From Woeseiaceae bacterium (GTDB taxonomy: Bacteria > Pseudomonadota > Gammaproteobacteria > Steroidobacterales > Woeseiaceae), in NCBI GenBank assembly GCA_030066735.1, contig JASJBB010000014.1:1-46418 (forward strand): a stretch of 46,418 nt of DNA, in the 5' to 3' direction. Numbering within the stretch: position 1 is the stretch's first letter; each line of letters opens with the position of its first letter. Positions 18,359 to 25,931 of this stretch are shown piece after piece. A program made the position numbers and the translations under genes. Under the pieces are notes generated by a model. That model saw only the letters and a program-made list of their open reading frames with translations. It was not told the origin of the DNA and made no database searches.

Positions 18359-18439
18359 GGTCTCGCATTGGCCAATGTCATAACCCCCACGAGCCGCGAG
18401 ACCTGACATGCGGGGCGGGCAGGATGCCCGCCCTTTTTT
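18359..18439 (+). ncRNA. Candidate pseudoknot RNA with intrinsic terminator (attenuator, riboswitch or sRNA)
   Basis: Stem 1 pairs GGTCTCGC (18359-18366) with GCGAGACC (18396-18403). Inside its loop ATGTCA (18375-18380) can pair with TGACAT (18404-18409), which directly follows stem 1, giving a classic H-type pseudoknot. Four bases later a perfect 9-base terminator stem with six T follows. The multiheme cytochrome gene begins 50 bases downstream. A run of five C in the pseudoknot loop (18384-18388) could pair with the GGGG of the terminator arm as an antiterminator. I do not recognise it as a known riboswitch class, and no promoter is obvious. Confidence 0.5.
18413..18439 (+). terminator. Intrinsic terminator ahead of the multiheme cytochrome gene
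   Basis: The stem GGGCGGGCA / TGCCCGCCC with a GGA loop is followed by TTTTTT. It points along the plus strand, yet no plus-strand gene ends upstream of it. It must therefore end a small RNA or attenuate a leader. Confidence 0.8.
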
Positions 18440-18488
18440 ATGCCCGCCTCCTGTAATATCGCCCTGCTTATCCGCGGTTGGGCGCGAC

Positions 18489-20498
18489 ATGCATAGTTTC
18501 GGTTCCAGACATTTCGTATTGCTGCTCGCCGGCTGGTTCCTGGGCGCGTGTTCCGAAGCGCCGCCGCCGGCCGGCGACATTGCGCAAGGCGAGCCGGACT
18601 TCGTCGGCAGCGCTGCATGCCGGGATTGTCATGAATCGGAGTTCGACGACTGGCTGGGCTCGCATCACGATCTCGCCATGCAGGTTGCCGACGAGACGAC
18701 CGTGCTCGGCGATTTCGAGGACGCGTCGTTCGACTATTACGGCACGGTCACCCGCTTCTTGCGGCTCGACGGCGACTACGTCGTCCGTACCCAGAATGCC
18801 AGCGGCGAGATCCGGGACTTCCAGGTGGGCTACACGTTCGGCGCGGAACCGTTGCAGCAGTACCTGGTGCAATTCGCCGGCGGGCAGCTGCAGCCGCTGC
18901 CGTTTGCCTGGGACACGCGCAGCGCCGGGGAGGGCGGCCAGCGCTGGTTTCACCTGTATCCCGACGAGTACATCGGCCCTGGCGATTCGCTGTTCTGGAC
19001 CGGGCGCGAGCAGAACTGGAATTACATGTGCGCGGAGTGCCATTCGACCAATGTGCAGCTCAATTACGACGTGGCCTCGGACCGCTTCGACACGACCTGG
19101 TCAGAGATCAACGTCGGCTGCGAGGCGTGCCACGGGCCGGCGTCCAATCATGTCAGCGCTGCGCAGGCCGGACGCCTGCCCGGCGACAGCGCGCTGCCCA
19201 TCGATCTTCGCGACCGCGACGGTGTGACCTGGCGCATGAATCCCGATACGGGCATCGCGGAGCGCCAGCCGATGGCAATGCGGGCGCCGCAACAACCGGA
19301 GGCCTGTGGCCGTTGCCATGCGCGGCGCGGTGTCATCACGGCCGACTACGACTATGGCAAGCCGCTGGCGGACACGCACCGCGTCGCCTTGCTGACCGAG
19401 CCGTTGTATTACCCCGACGGCCAGATTCGCGAAGAGGTCTTCGTTTACGGCTCGTTCCTGCAGAGTCGCATGTACCAGGCGGGCGTCACCTGCAGCGACT
19501 GCCACAATCCGCATTCGCTCGAACTGCATGCCGGGCCCGAGCCGAACGCGATTTGCGCACAGTGTCACCTGCCGCAGCGATTCGCCACGCGCGAGCATCA
19601 CGGCCACGACGAAAAACAGGCGGCCTGCGTCGATTGCCACATGCCGGCAACGACCTACATGGTGGTGGATCCGCGCCGCGACCACAGTTTCCGCATTCCG
19701 CGCCCCGACCTGAGCCTCGCAACCGCTGCTCCGAATGCCTGCACCCGGTGCCATGTGGACCGCGACAGCCAGTGGGCGGCCGGGGCGGCCCGCGACTGGT
19801 GGGGCGAGCCCGGAGACCGTCAACCCGTGGAGTCAGGCATTCGCCGCGCGACGGCATTGGCGGCGCTGACCGGTCCCCTGCAGCCGGACGCTGCGGCCGC
19901 CATTGAACGAGGCCTGCGTGATCCCGATCCGCTGGTGCGCATGGCGGCCGCGAGGGTCGCGCCCAACCTGTCGCCCGAGGTGCAACTGCAGCAACTCACG
20001 GCGCTGCTCGACGACGAGGTGCTGAGCGTTCGTATCGAGGCCGTGCAGGCGCTTGCGCCCGCTCGTGACTACCTGCCGCCGGCGCCGGCCGAAGCGTTCG
20101 ATCGCGCCGCCGATGAGTACCGTGACTCGCAGTATGCCGTGGCCAGCCGGCCCCAGGCGCACGGTGCGCTGGCCGAGTTCGAAGGCAGGCTGGGCAATAT
20201 CGAGCAGGCCCTCGTCCACGCCGACCATGCCGTGGCCATGGCGCCCGACATGGCGTTGCTCAGGCACTCGCGCGGCTTGTTGCTCGTGCGCGCGGACCGA
20301 CACGAGGAAGCGCTCGGCGAGCTGCGGCAAGCGGCTGCGCTCGCGCCGGAAGTGGCGCGGTTCGCCTACGTCTATGCTGTCGCGCTCAATTCGCTGGGGG
20401 ACCCGGCCGCGGCGCGGCGGGTGCTCGAGGAGGCCGAGGCCCGGCATCCCGAAGATGCCGCCATCCGGTCGTTCCTCGAGATGCTGCGCGCCGACTAG
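18489..20498 (+). CDS. Eight-heme c-type cytochrome lipoprotein with HEAT and TPR-like C-terminus
   Basis: The 669-residue protein has a lipoprotein signal (LLLAGWFLGAC, Cys 21). It carries eight CxxCH heme sites: CRDCH 44, CAECH 181, CEACH 211, CGRCH 273, CSDCH 335, CAQCH 356, CVDCH 380 and CTRCH 418. The region after 430 is heme-free. Residues 440-530 look like HEAT repeats (DPDPLVRMAAARVAP, DDEVLSVRIEAVQALAP) and 550-665 like TPRs (AHGALAEFEGRLGNIEQALV, EALGELRQAAALAPE). It would sit in the periplasm or outer membrane. The layout recalls cytochrome c554/NrfA-related multiheme proteins, but no catalytic heme-site variant (such as CxxCK) is present. The likely role is electron transfer, with the repeats as a docking surface. 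Confidence 0.88.
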   Translation: MHSFGSRHFVLLLAGWFLGACSEAPPPAGDIAQGEPDFVGSAACRDCHESEFDDWLGSHHDLAMQVADETTVLGDFEDASFDYYGTVTRFLRLDGDYVVRTQNASGEIRDFQVGYTFGAEPLQQYLVQFAGGQLQPLPFAWDTRSAGEGGQRWFHLYPDEYIGPGDSLFWTGREQNWNYMCAECHSTNVQLNYDVASDRFDTTWSEINVGCEACHGPASNHVSAAQAGRLPGDSALPIDLRDRDGVTWRMNPDTGIAERQPMAMRAPQQPEACGRCHARRGVITADYDYGKPLADTHRVALLTEPLYYPDGQIREEVFVYGSFLQSRMYQAGVTCSDCHNPHSLELHAGPEPNAICAQCHLPQRFATREHHGHDEKQAACVDCHMPATTYMVVDPRRDHSFRIPRPDLSLATAAPNACTRCHVDRDSQWAAGAARDWWGEPGDRQPVESGIRRATALAALTGPLQPDAAAAIERGLRDPDPLVRMAAARVAPNLSPEVQLQQLTALLDDEVLSVRIEAVQALAPARDYLPPAPAEAFDRAADEYRDSQYAVASRPQAHGALAEFEGRLGNIEQALVHADHAVAMAPDMALLRHSRGLLLVRADRHEEALGELRQAAALAPEVARFAYVYAVALNSLGDPAAARRVLEEAEARHPEDAAIRSFLEMLRAD

Positions 20499-21256
20499 AG
20501 CACGCCGGTCAGCCCGTCATAGACGAGTTTCAGGCCGACCGCGAACAACAGCACGTAGACGAACGCGAAAAAGAACCGGTCGCTAACCCGCGCGTGCAGG
20601 AAAGCACCGATCAGGACGCCGATGGGCCCGAAGATGGCAAGCGCCGCCGACGTCGCCAGGTTGGTGGCGTCGAACTGGCCGAGCCAGGTATAGGGAATGA
20701 GCTTGACGTAGTTGACCACCGCGAAGAACACGATCGTGGTTGCGGCGAAGTCGGTTCGGTTCAGCGGCCGGCGCAGCAGGTACATGTTGATCGGCGGGCC
20801 GCCGGCATGGGCGATAAAACTCGTAAAGCCGGCGACCGATCCGCCGATGACGCCAAAGCGCTGCGGAAACGGCGGCAGCGCGGACCGGTCCCGGAATCGC
20901 CGGTTGACCCAGTAGTGCAACGTGAACGTGATGGCGACAACGCCGACGATCAGCTTGACCACGAACGGGCTCATGTATTCGAACAGCAGCGTGCCGACCA
21001 GGATGCCGAGTAGCGAGGCGGGCAGCAGCACGCGCAGCTCGGGCCAGACCCATTTGCCGCGGAACTTCCAGAGCGCAACGAGATCCATCAAACAGAGAAT
21101 CGGCAGCAGGATGGCCGCGGCCTGGAGCGGTGACACGACGAGCGCCATGAGTGGGACTGCCGCCGTGCCGAGGCCGCCGCCGAAACCGCCCTTGGAAATG
21201 CCGAACAACAGTACGGCCGGGATCGCGACGGCATAGAACAATGGATCAGTGATCAA
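20495..21256 (-). CDS. TauE/SafE-family (TSUP) membrane permease
   Basis: The 253-residue protein is mostly hydrophobic, with about eight predicted membrane helices. It carries TSUP-type features such as FGISKGGFGGGLGTAAVPLM and AGFTSFIAHAGGPPINMYLL, the duplicated Gly/Pro-rich signature. TSUP proteins export or import organosulfur compounds, sulfite or small organic acids; the substrate here is unknown. No ATG gives a good fit, so I chose TTG at 21256, which has GGGAG a few bases upstream and yields the normal N-terminus. Its stop shares the CTAG at 20495-20498 with the stop of the convergent cytochrome gene, so the two genes overlap by four bases. Confidence 0.88.
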   Translation of the reverse strand: MITDPLFYAVAIPAVLLFGISKGGFGGGLGTAAVPLMALVVSPLQAAAILLPILCLMDLVALWKFRGKWVWPELRVLLPASLLGILVGTLLFEYMSPFVVKLIVGVVAITFTLHYWVNRRFRDRSALPPFPQRFGVIGGSVAGFTSFIAHAGGPPINMYLLRRPLNRTDFAATTIVFFAVVNYVKLIPYTWLGQFDATNLATSAALAIFGPIGVLIGAFLHARVSDRFFFAFVYVLLFAVGLKLVYDGLTGVL

Positions 21257-21319
21257 CGCGGGCTCCCGGTGGGCGCAATTCGTGATTAAATGCAGGCTGG
21301 ATAATAAAGAAAAAACGCC

Positions 21320-21709
21320 GTGAAACTCAGGATTCGTGACAATTCGGTGCGCATGCGCCTGACGCGCAGCGAGGTAGAGGCGCTGCGCGATGACGGCGTC
21401 GTCGTCGCGCGCACCGCGTTTCCCGGCGGGCGGCAGTTGCGCTACCAGGTCGAGAGCAGCCCGGCGAGCGTCAACCCCGGCGCGACGTTGTCGGACAATA
21501 CCGTGACGGTGCGGCTGCCCGAGGTGGCCGTGCTGGCCTGGGCGAACAGCGAGCAGGTGTCGATAACCGGGGAACAACAGCACAAGAACGGTGACGTCCT
21601 GAGCATTCTCGTCGAGAAAGACTTCGCCTGCCTGGCGCCGCGCGACGGTGAGGACGAATCCGACATGTTTCCGCACCCGGCGGCCGGGCAGGACGAGGGT
21701 GCGGGCTGA
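21320..21709 (+). CDS. Small conserved protein of unknown function (possibly DUF7009 type)
   Basis: The 129-residue protein starts MKLRIRDNSVRMRLTRSEVE, a form I recall from a family of small proteobacterial proteins annotated as DUF7009. I am not certain of that number. It is soluble, with a likely beta-rich N-terminal half (RYQVESSP, TVTVRLPEVAVLAW) and a conserved-looking KDFACLAPRDGEDESDMFPH tail with one Cys and one His. The ATG is preceded by an AT-rich stretch (ataataaagaaaaaac) and no clear ribosome site. Its stop overlaps the start of the next gene (TGATG), so the two are cotranscribed. Function is unknown. Confidence 0.7.
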   Translation: MKLRIRDNSVRMRLTRSEVEALRDDGVVVARTAFPGGRQLRYQVESSPASVNPGATLSDNTVTVRLPEVAVLAWANSEQVSITGEQQHKNGDVLSILVEKDFACLAPRDGEDESDMFPHPAAGQDEGAG

Positions 21710-22398
21710 TGCCCCGGTACGCGCACTTCGAACCCGAAACCCTGCAATTTCTCCACGAACTCGCGGCCAACAACAACCGCGAGTGGTTCAAGGAAAACAA
21801 GACACGTTACGAGGAGCAGGTGCTCGACGTCGCGCTGCGATTCATCCAGTCAATGCAGGATCCGCTGCACGAGATAGCGCCATACTTCGTCGCGCTGCCG
21901 ACTCGGGTGGGCGGATCGTTGATGCGCGTCTACCGCGACACGCGCTTCTCGAAGAACAAGTTGCCGTACAAGACCAATATCGGCATCCAGTTCCGCCACG
22001 AGCAGGCAAAGGACGTGCACTCGCCAGGCTACTACGTGCACATCGCGCCGGACGAGGTGTTCCTCGGCGCCGGCATGTGGCGCCCCGACTCCGACTCGCT
22101 GCGCAGGATCCGTGAGCGCATCGCCACGAAGCCAGCGGAATGGCGCAGGGTCGTCGCCGACAAAGGACTCAAACGACAGTTCGAGATGGCCGGCGAGTCA
22201 CTCACCCGGCCGCCGCGCGGGTTCGACAAGGATCACGAGTGCATCGAGGACATCAAGCGCAAGAGCTTTATCGCGGTGCGGGATCTGCCTGCGGAAGCAC
22301 CGTTGGGCAAGGGCTTTCAACGCACGGTCGAATCGTCGTTCCGCAACGCCGAACCGCTGATGCGGTTTCTGTGCAAGGCCGTCGGGGTGCCGTTCTAA
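21709..22398 (+). CDS. DUF2461 / TIGR02453-family protein
   Basis: The 229-residue protein matches the DUF2461 family. It begins with FLHELAANNNREWFKENKTR and continues with FVALPTRVGGSLMRVYRDTR, SKNKLPYKTNIGIQFRH and GYYVHIAPDEVFLGAGMWRP, all conserved in the family. The family has no established biochemical function and is widespread in bacteria. There is no signal peptide, so the protein is cytosolic. Its ATG shares one base with the upstream TGA. Its stop at 22396-22398 overlaps the stop of the convergent quinone oxidoreductase gene. Confidence 0.9.
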   Translation: MPRYAHFEPETLQFLHELAANNNREWFKENKTRYEEQVLDVALRFIQSMQDPLHEIAPYFVALPTRVGGSLMRVYRDTRFSKNKLPYKTNIGIQFRHEQAKDVHSPGYYVHIAPDEVFLGAGMWRPDSDSLRRIRERIATKPAEWRRVVADKGLKRQFEMAGESLTRPPRGFDKDHECIEDIKRKSFIAVRDLPAEAPLGKGFQRTVESSFRNAEPLMRFLCKAVGVPF

Positions 22399-23399
22399 CC
22401 GCTGCCGACGACGAGCACAATCTTGCCTTTGTGCTTGCTGCTCTCCATTAGCTCGTGCGCGGCGGCGGCGTCCCCGAGCGAAAACGTCGAATCAATGACC
22501 GGCTTGACCGTGCCGTCCCCGAGCAGGGGCAGCACCCGTGCATCGATCTCGGCGGCAATCGCCGCTTTTTCGGCGACTGACTGCGGGCGCAGCGTCGACC
22601 CCGTAACGGTTAGCCGCCGCCCGAGCACCACGCGCATGTTGAGTTCGGCCGTGGGCCCCTGCAGGAACGCGATAATGCAATAGCGGCCCTCGAGCGCCAT
22701 GCTGTCGAGATTCATCTGCATGTAAGGCCCGGCCACCATGTCGAGCAGCACATCGACGCCGCGACCGTTCGTGAAACTGCGTACCTTCCTCGGCCAGTCG
22801 GCAGTCTTGTAATTGATGGCCAGGTCGGCGCCGAGGTCCTCGCAGAATCGGCACTTGTCATTCGAGCCGGCCGTCGTGATCACCTTGCAACCGTGCGCTT
22901 TCGCCAGCTGGATAGCCGTGGTGCCGATGCCGCTCGAGCCGCCGTGCACCAGGAATGTCTCGCCTGCGGCGAGTCGGCAGCGCATGAATACGTTGTACCA
23001 GACCGTGAAGAAGGTCTCGGGAACGCCGGCAGCCTCGATCAGGGATAAACGGGGCGGCACGGCGAGGCAATGCGCCTCGTGAACGCGGCAGTACTCGGCA
23101 TAGCCGCCACCGTGAGTCAGCGCCATGACGCTGTCGCCTGCCGACCAGCGCCGTACTTTCTTGCCGACCGCCGCGACCTCGCCGGCGATCTCGAGGCCGG
23201 GCAGATGGCTGGCGTCCTTCGGTACCGGGTAGAGGCCCTGGCGTTGCAGCACATCCGGCCGGTTGACGCCGGCCGTTGCGACTCTGACGAGCACCTCGTC
23301 ATCGCCGATCGCGGGCACCGGTTCGCTGACCTCGACGAGCACCTCGGGACCGCCGGGCTCCTCGATCGCAATTGCGCGCATCGTGTCGGGAATGGTCAT
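22395..23399 (-). CDS. NAD(P)H:quinone oxidoreductase (zinc-free MDR family)
   Basis: The 334-residue protein is a medium-chain reductase of the quinone oxidoreductase/PIG3 type. GVNRPDVLQRQGLYP and LPGLEIAGEVAAVG are diagnostic for this branch. The dinucleotide motif is VHGGSSGIGTTAIQLAKAHG near residue 150, and the zinc-binding Cys/His residues of alcohol dehydrogenases are absent. It probably reduces quinones or enones with NADPH. I chose ATG at 23399; a second ATG seven codons on is possible, and neither has a good ribosome site. It is divergent from the acetoacetyl-CoA synthetase gene across 66 bases. Confidence 0.92.
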   Translation of the reverse strand: MTIPDTMRAIAIEEPGGPEVLVEVSEPVPAIGDDEVLVRVATAGVNRPDVLQRQGLYPVPKDASHLPGLEIAGEVAAVGKKVRRWSAGDSVMALTHGGGYAEYCRVHEAHCLAVPPRLSLIEAAGVPETFFTVWYNVFMRCRLAAGETFLVHGGSSGIGTTAIQLAKAHGCKVITTAGSNDKCRFCEDLGADLAINYKTADWPRKVRSFTNGRGVDVLLDMVAGPYMQMNLDSMALEGRYCIIAFLQGPTAELNMRVVLGRRLTVTGSTLRPQSVAEKAAIAAEIDARVLPLLGDGTVKPVIDSTFSLGDAAAAHELMESSKHKGKIVLVVGSG

Positions 23400-23465
23400 G
23401 GCGCAAACGAGTATGACGCCCGCGGGAACATGGACACAAGGGGCGATCTGTGGATACTGAAAATC

Positions 23466-25397
23466 ATGTCCGAGAATCCCGTCCTGTGGAGTCCCGACCC
23501 GGCGAGCGCCGAAGCCAGTGCGATGTTTCGGTTCATGCGGTCGCAAGGCTTCGACGATTATGACTCGCTGCACCGCTGGTCGATCGAGGACTCGCCGGCG
23601 TTCTGGCAGGCGCTGGCCGAGTTCTGCAATGTCAGGTTCGAACGAGCGCCATCGCGGCTACTCGCCCGGCCCGACAACATCATGGATGCGGGGTGGTTCG
23701 AGGGCGCCGAACTCAACTATGCAGAACACCTGCTCAGGCACGAGGGGCAGCGCGCGGCCCTGGTCTTCTGCGGCGAAAACGGGGCGCGCCGCGAGCTGAG
23801 TTGCGACGCGCTGCGCGACGCCGTTGCCGCTGTCGCCGCCGGTCTGCGCGATGCCGGCGTGGGTCGCGGCGACCGGGTGGGCGGGTTCCTTCCAAACTGC
23901 CCGGAGGCCGTCATTGCCATGCTGGCCGCGACAAGTATCGGTGCGACCTGGTCTTCCTGCTCGCCCGATTTCGGTGTCAACGGTGTCGTCGACCGTTTCG
24001 GCCAGATCGAACCGAAGATCCTGTTCACAGCCGACGGCTACTACTACAACGGCAAGCGCATCGATTCGCGGCCGGTCGCCGCCGGCATCGCGGCGGCGAT
24101 CCCGAGCATCGAGACTGTCGTCGTCGCGCCGTTTCTCGAGGACGCCGAGGGACCGAGTGAGGGCATGGTTGCCTGGGATGACTTCTGCGTAGCCGGACAG
24201 GAACTCACCTTCGAGCCGGTGCCCTTCAATCACCCGCTGTACATCATGTATTCGTCCGGTACGACCGGGGTGCCCAAGTGCATCGTCCACGGCCACGGCG
24301 GATCCCTGCTGCAGCATCTCAAGGAACACGTCCTGCACACGAACGTCGCGGTCGGCGACCGGCTGTTCTATTTCACGACCTGCGGCTGGATGATGTGGAA
24401 CTGGCTCGTCAGCGGGCTGGCCTCGGGCGCGACGCTGATCCTGTTCGACGGCTCACCGTTCTTCGACGATGGCCACGGCCTCTGGAAGATGGCCGAGCGC
24501 GAGCGCGTCACGGTATTCGGCACGAGTGCGAAGTACATCTCGGCGCTCGAAAAGGCCGGGGTGCGGCCCGCCGACGACTACGCGCTGCCGGAACTGCGCG
24601 CCGTGCTGTCGACCGGTTCGCCACTGGCGCCCGAGGGCTTCGACTTCGTCTATGACGCGATCGGCAAGAACCTGCAGCTGGCGTCGATCGCGGGTGGCAC
24701 CGACCTGCTGAGCTGCTTCGTGCTCGGCAATCCGCTGCTCCCGGTGCGGCGCGGTGAGATTCAGTGCCGCGGGCTCGGCATGGCCGTCGACGTTTTCGAT
24801 GACGCGGGCAACCCGGTTGTCGGCCAGCAGGGCGAACTCGTCTGCAAGCAGCCGTTCCCGTCGGCGCCCGTCGGTTTCTGGAACGATCCCGACGGCGCCC
24901 GCTACCGGGCCGCGTATTTCGAACGTTTTCCCGGTGTTTGGGCGCACGGCGATTTCGTCGAGGTGACCACGACGGGCGGCTTTGTCATCCACGGTCGCTC
25001 GGACTCGGTGTTGAATCCCGGTGGCGTGCGCATCGGCACGGCGGAAATCTATCGCCAGGTGGAGAAGCTCGACGAGGTCATCGAGAGCATCGCGATCGGG
25101 CAAAACTGGGACGACGATGTGCGCGTCGTGCTATTCGTCGTGCTGCGCGACGGCTTGCAACTCGACGACGAACTGCAGGCGAAAATTCGAACGGTGATAC
25201 GCAAGAACACGACGCCGCGGCACGTGCCCGCCAGGATCGCCGCGGTGCCCGACATTCCGCGCACGAAAAGCGGCAAAATCGTCGAACTTGCAGTACGCTC
25301 CGTCGTGCATGGAGAAGCGGTCAAAAACACCGAGGCGCTCGCCAATCCCGAAGCGCTCGAGCATTTTCGGGACATTGCGGCGCTCAGCGAAGCGTAG
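23466..25397 (+). CDS. Acetoacetyl-CoA synthetase
   Basis: This 643-residue ANL-superfamily enzyme activates acetoacetate with ATP and CoA, feeding ketone bodies or PHB breakdown products into metabolism. The P-loop-like motif is MYSSGTTGVPKCIVHGHGG. FYFTTCGWMMWNWL and STGSPLAPEGFDFVYDAI are specific to the AacS branch rather than acetyl-CoA synthetase. The hinge is YRAAYFERFPGVWAHGDF, and the C-terminal catalytic Lys lies in RTKSGKIVEL. The length is standard (about 650). I chose ATG at 23466; a very long open frame upstream is antisense to the quinone oxidoreductase gene. The thioesterase gene follows after 12 bases. Confidence 0.93.
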   Translation: MSENPVLWSPDPASAEASAMFRFMRSQGFDDYDSLHRWSIEDSPAFWQALAEFCNVRFERAPSRLLARPDNIMDAGWFEGAELNYAEHLLRHEGQRAALVFCGENGARRELSCDALRDAVAAVAAGLRDAGVGRGDRVGGFLPNCPEAVIAMLAATSIGATWSSCSPDFGVNGVVDRFGQIEPKILFTADGYYYNGKRIDSRPVAAGIAAAIPSIETVVVAPFLEDAEGPSEGMVAWDDFCVAGQELTFEPVPFNHPLYIMYSSGTTGVPKCIVHGHGGSLLQHLKEHVLHTNVAVGDRLFYFTTCGWMMWNWLVSGLASGATLILFDGSPFFDDGHGLWKMAERERVTVFGTSAKYISALEKAGVRPADDYALPELRAVLSTGSPLAPEGFDFVYDAIGKNLQLASIAGGTDLLSCFVLGNPLLPVRRGEIQCRGLGMAVDVFDDAGNPVVGQQGELVCKQPFPSAPVGFWNDPDGARYRAAYFERFPGVWAHGDFVEVTTTGGFVIHGRSDSVLNPGGVRIGTAEIYRQVEKLDEVIESIAIGQNWDDDVRVVLFVVLRDGLQLDDELQAKIRTVIRKNTTPRHVPARIAAVPDIPRTKSGKIVELAVRSVVHGEAVKNTEALANPEALEHFRDIAALSEA

Positions 25398-25409
25398 GAA
25401 CGCAAGCTG

Positions 25410-25931
25410 ATGGCGCGTGACGATATCCTTGGCGTCGAGGTCAGTTCGGGGCGGGTACTGCCCGAGTGGATCGACGTCAACAACCACATGAACGTGGCCT
25501 TCTACGTGCTGGCGTTCGACCAGGGCGTCGACGCGTTGTGGGATCGCTTCGGCATCACCGACGAGCACATTCGTGAAATGAACAGCTCGACCTTTGCCGT
25601 GGAGTCGCACGTCGTTTACCGGCGCGAGCTCAGGCTCGACGATCCCTACCTGGTGACGGCACAGATTCTCGCGTTCGACGACAAGCGAATTCACCAGTTC
25701 CAGCGGCTGTATCACGCTGAAGAGCACTTTCTTGCGGCAACCGCCGAGTGGATGAATCTGCATGTCGATCTCAACACGCGGCGCGTGGCGCCCTGGCCGG
25801 AGGAGATTCTCGACGACATCGCGGCAGTCGCCGAGTCCCAGGGCGACTGGGCCTGGCCGCATGACGCGGGCCGGCGCATGCACGTGCCGTCACCGATATT
25901 CAGCGTTGCCGCCGAAGGCGCGAGCGCATGA
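25410..25931 (+). CDS. Hotdog-fold acyl-CoA thioesterase
   Basis: The 173-residue protein fits the 4-hydroxybenzoyl-CoA thioesterase-like hotdog fold. LPEWIDVNNHMNVAFYV holds the expected Asp and the Asn-His pair near the start of the central helix, and YRRELRLDDPYLVTAQIL is the core strand. Relatives are found beside or fused to carnitine dehydrogenase, and act on betainyl- or acyl-CoA. AGGA lies about ten bases before the ATG. It is 12 bases after the acetoacetyl-CoA synthetase gene and overlaps glpK (ATGA), so it belongs to the same transcript. The true acyl-CoA substrate is unknown; short-chain or acetoacetyl-CoA is possible from context. Confidence 0.8.
   Translation: MARDDILGVEVSSGRVLPEWIDVNNHMNVAFYVLAFDQGVDALWDRFGITDEHIREMNSSTFAVESHVVYRRELRLDDPYLVTAQILAFDDKRIHQFQRLYHAEEHFLAATAEWMNLHVDLNTRRVAPWPEEILDDIAAVAESQGDWAWPHDAGRRMHVPSPIFSVAAEGASA

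Noticed and set aside
18329..18409. A 26-codon Cys-rich minus-strand frame ending in GYSCCCSED just upstream of ctaA
   Set aside because: There is no ribosome site, and the frame lies antisense to a structured, terminated plus-strand RNA. The triple Cys comes from an ACAACAACA run.
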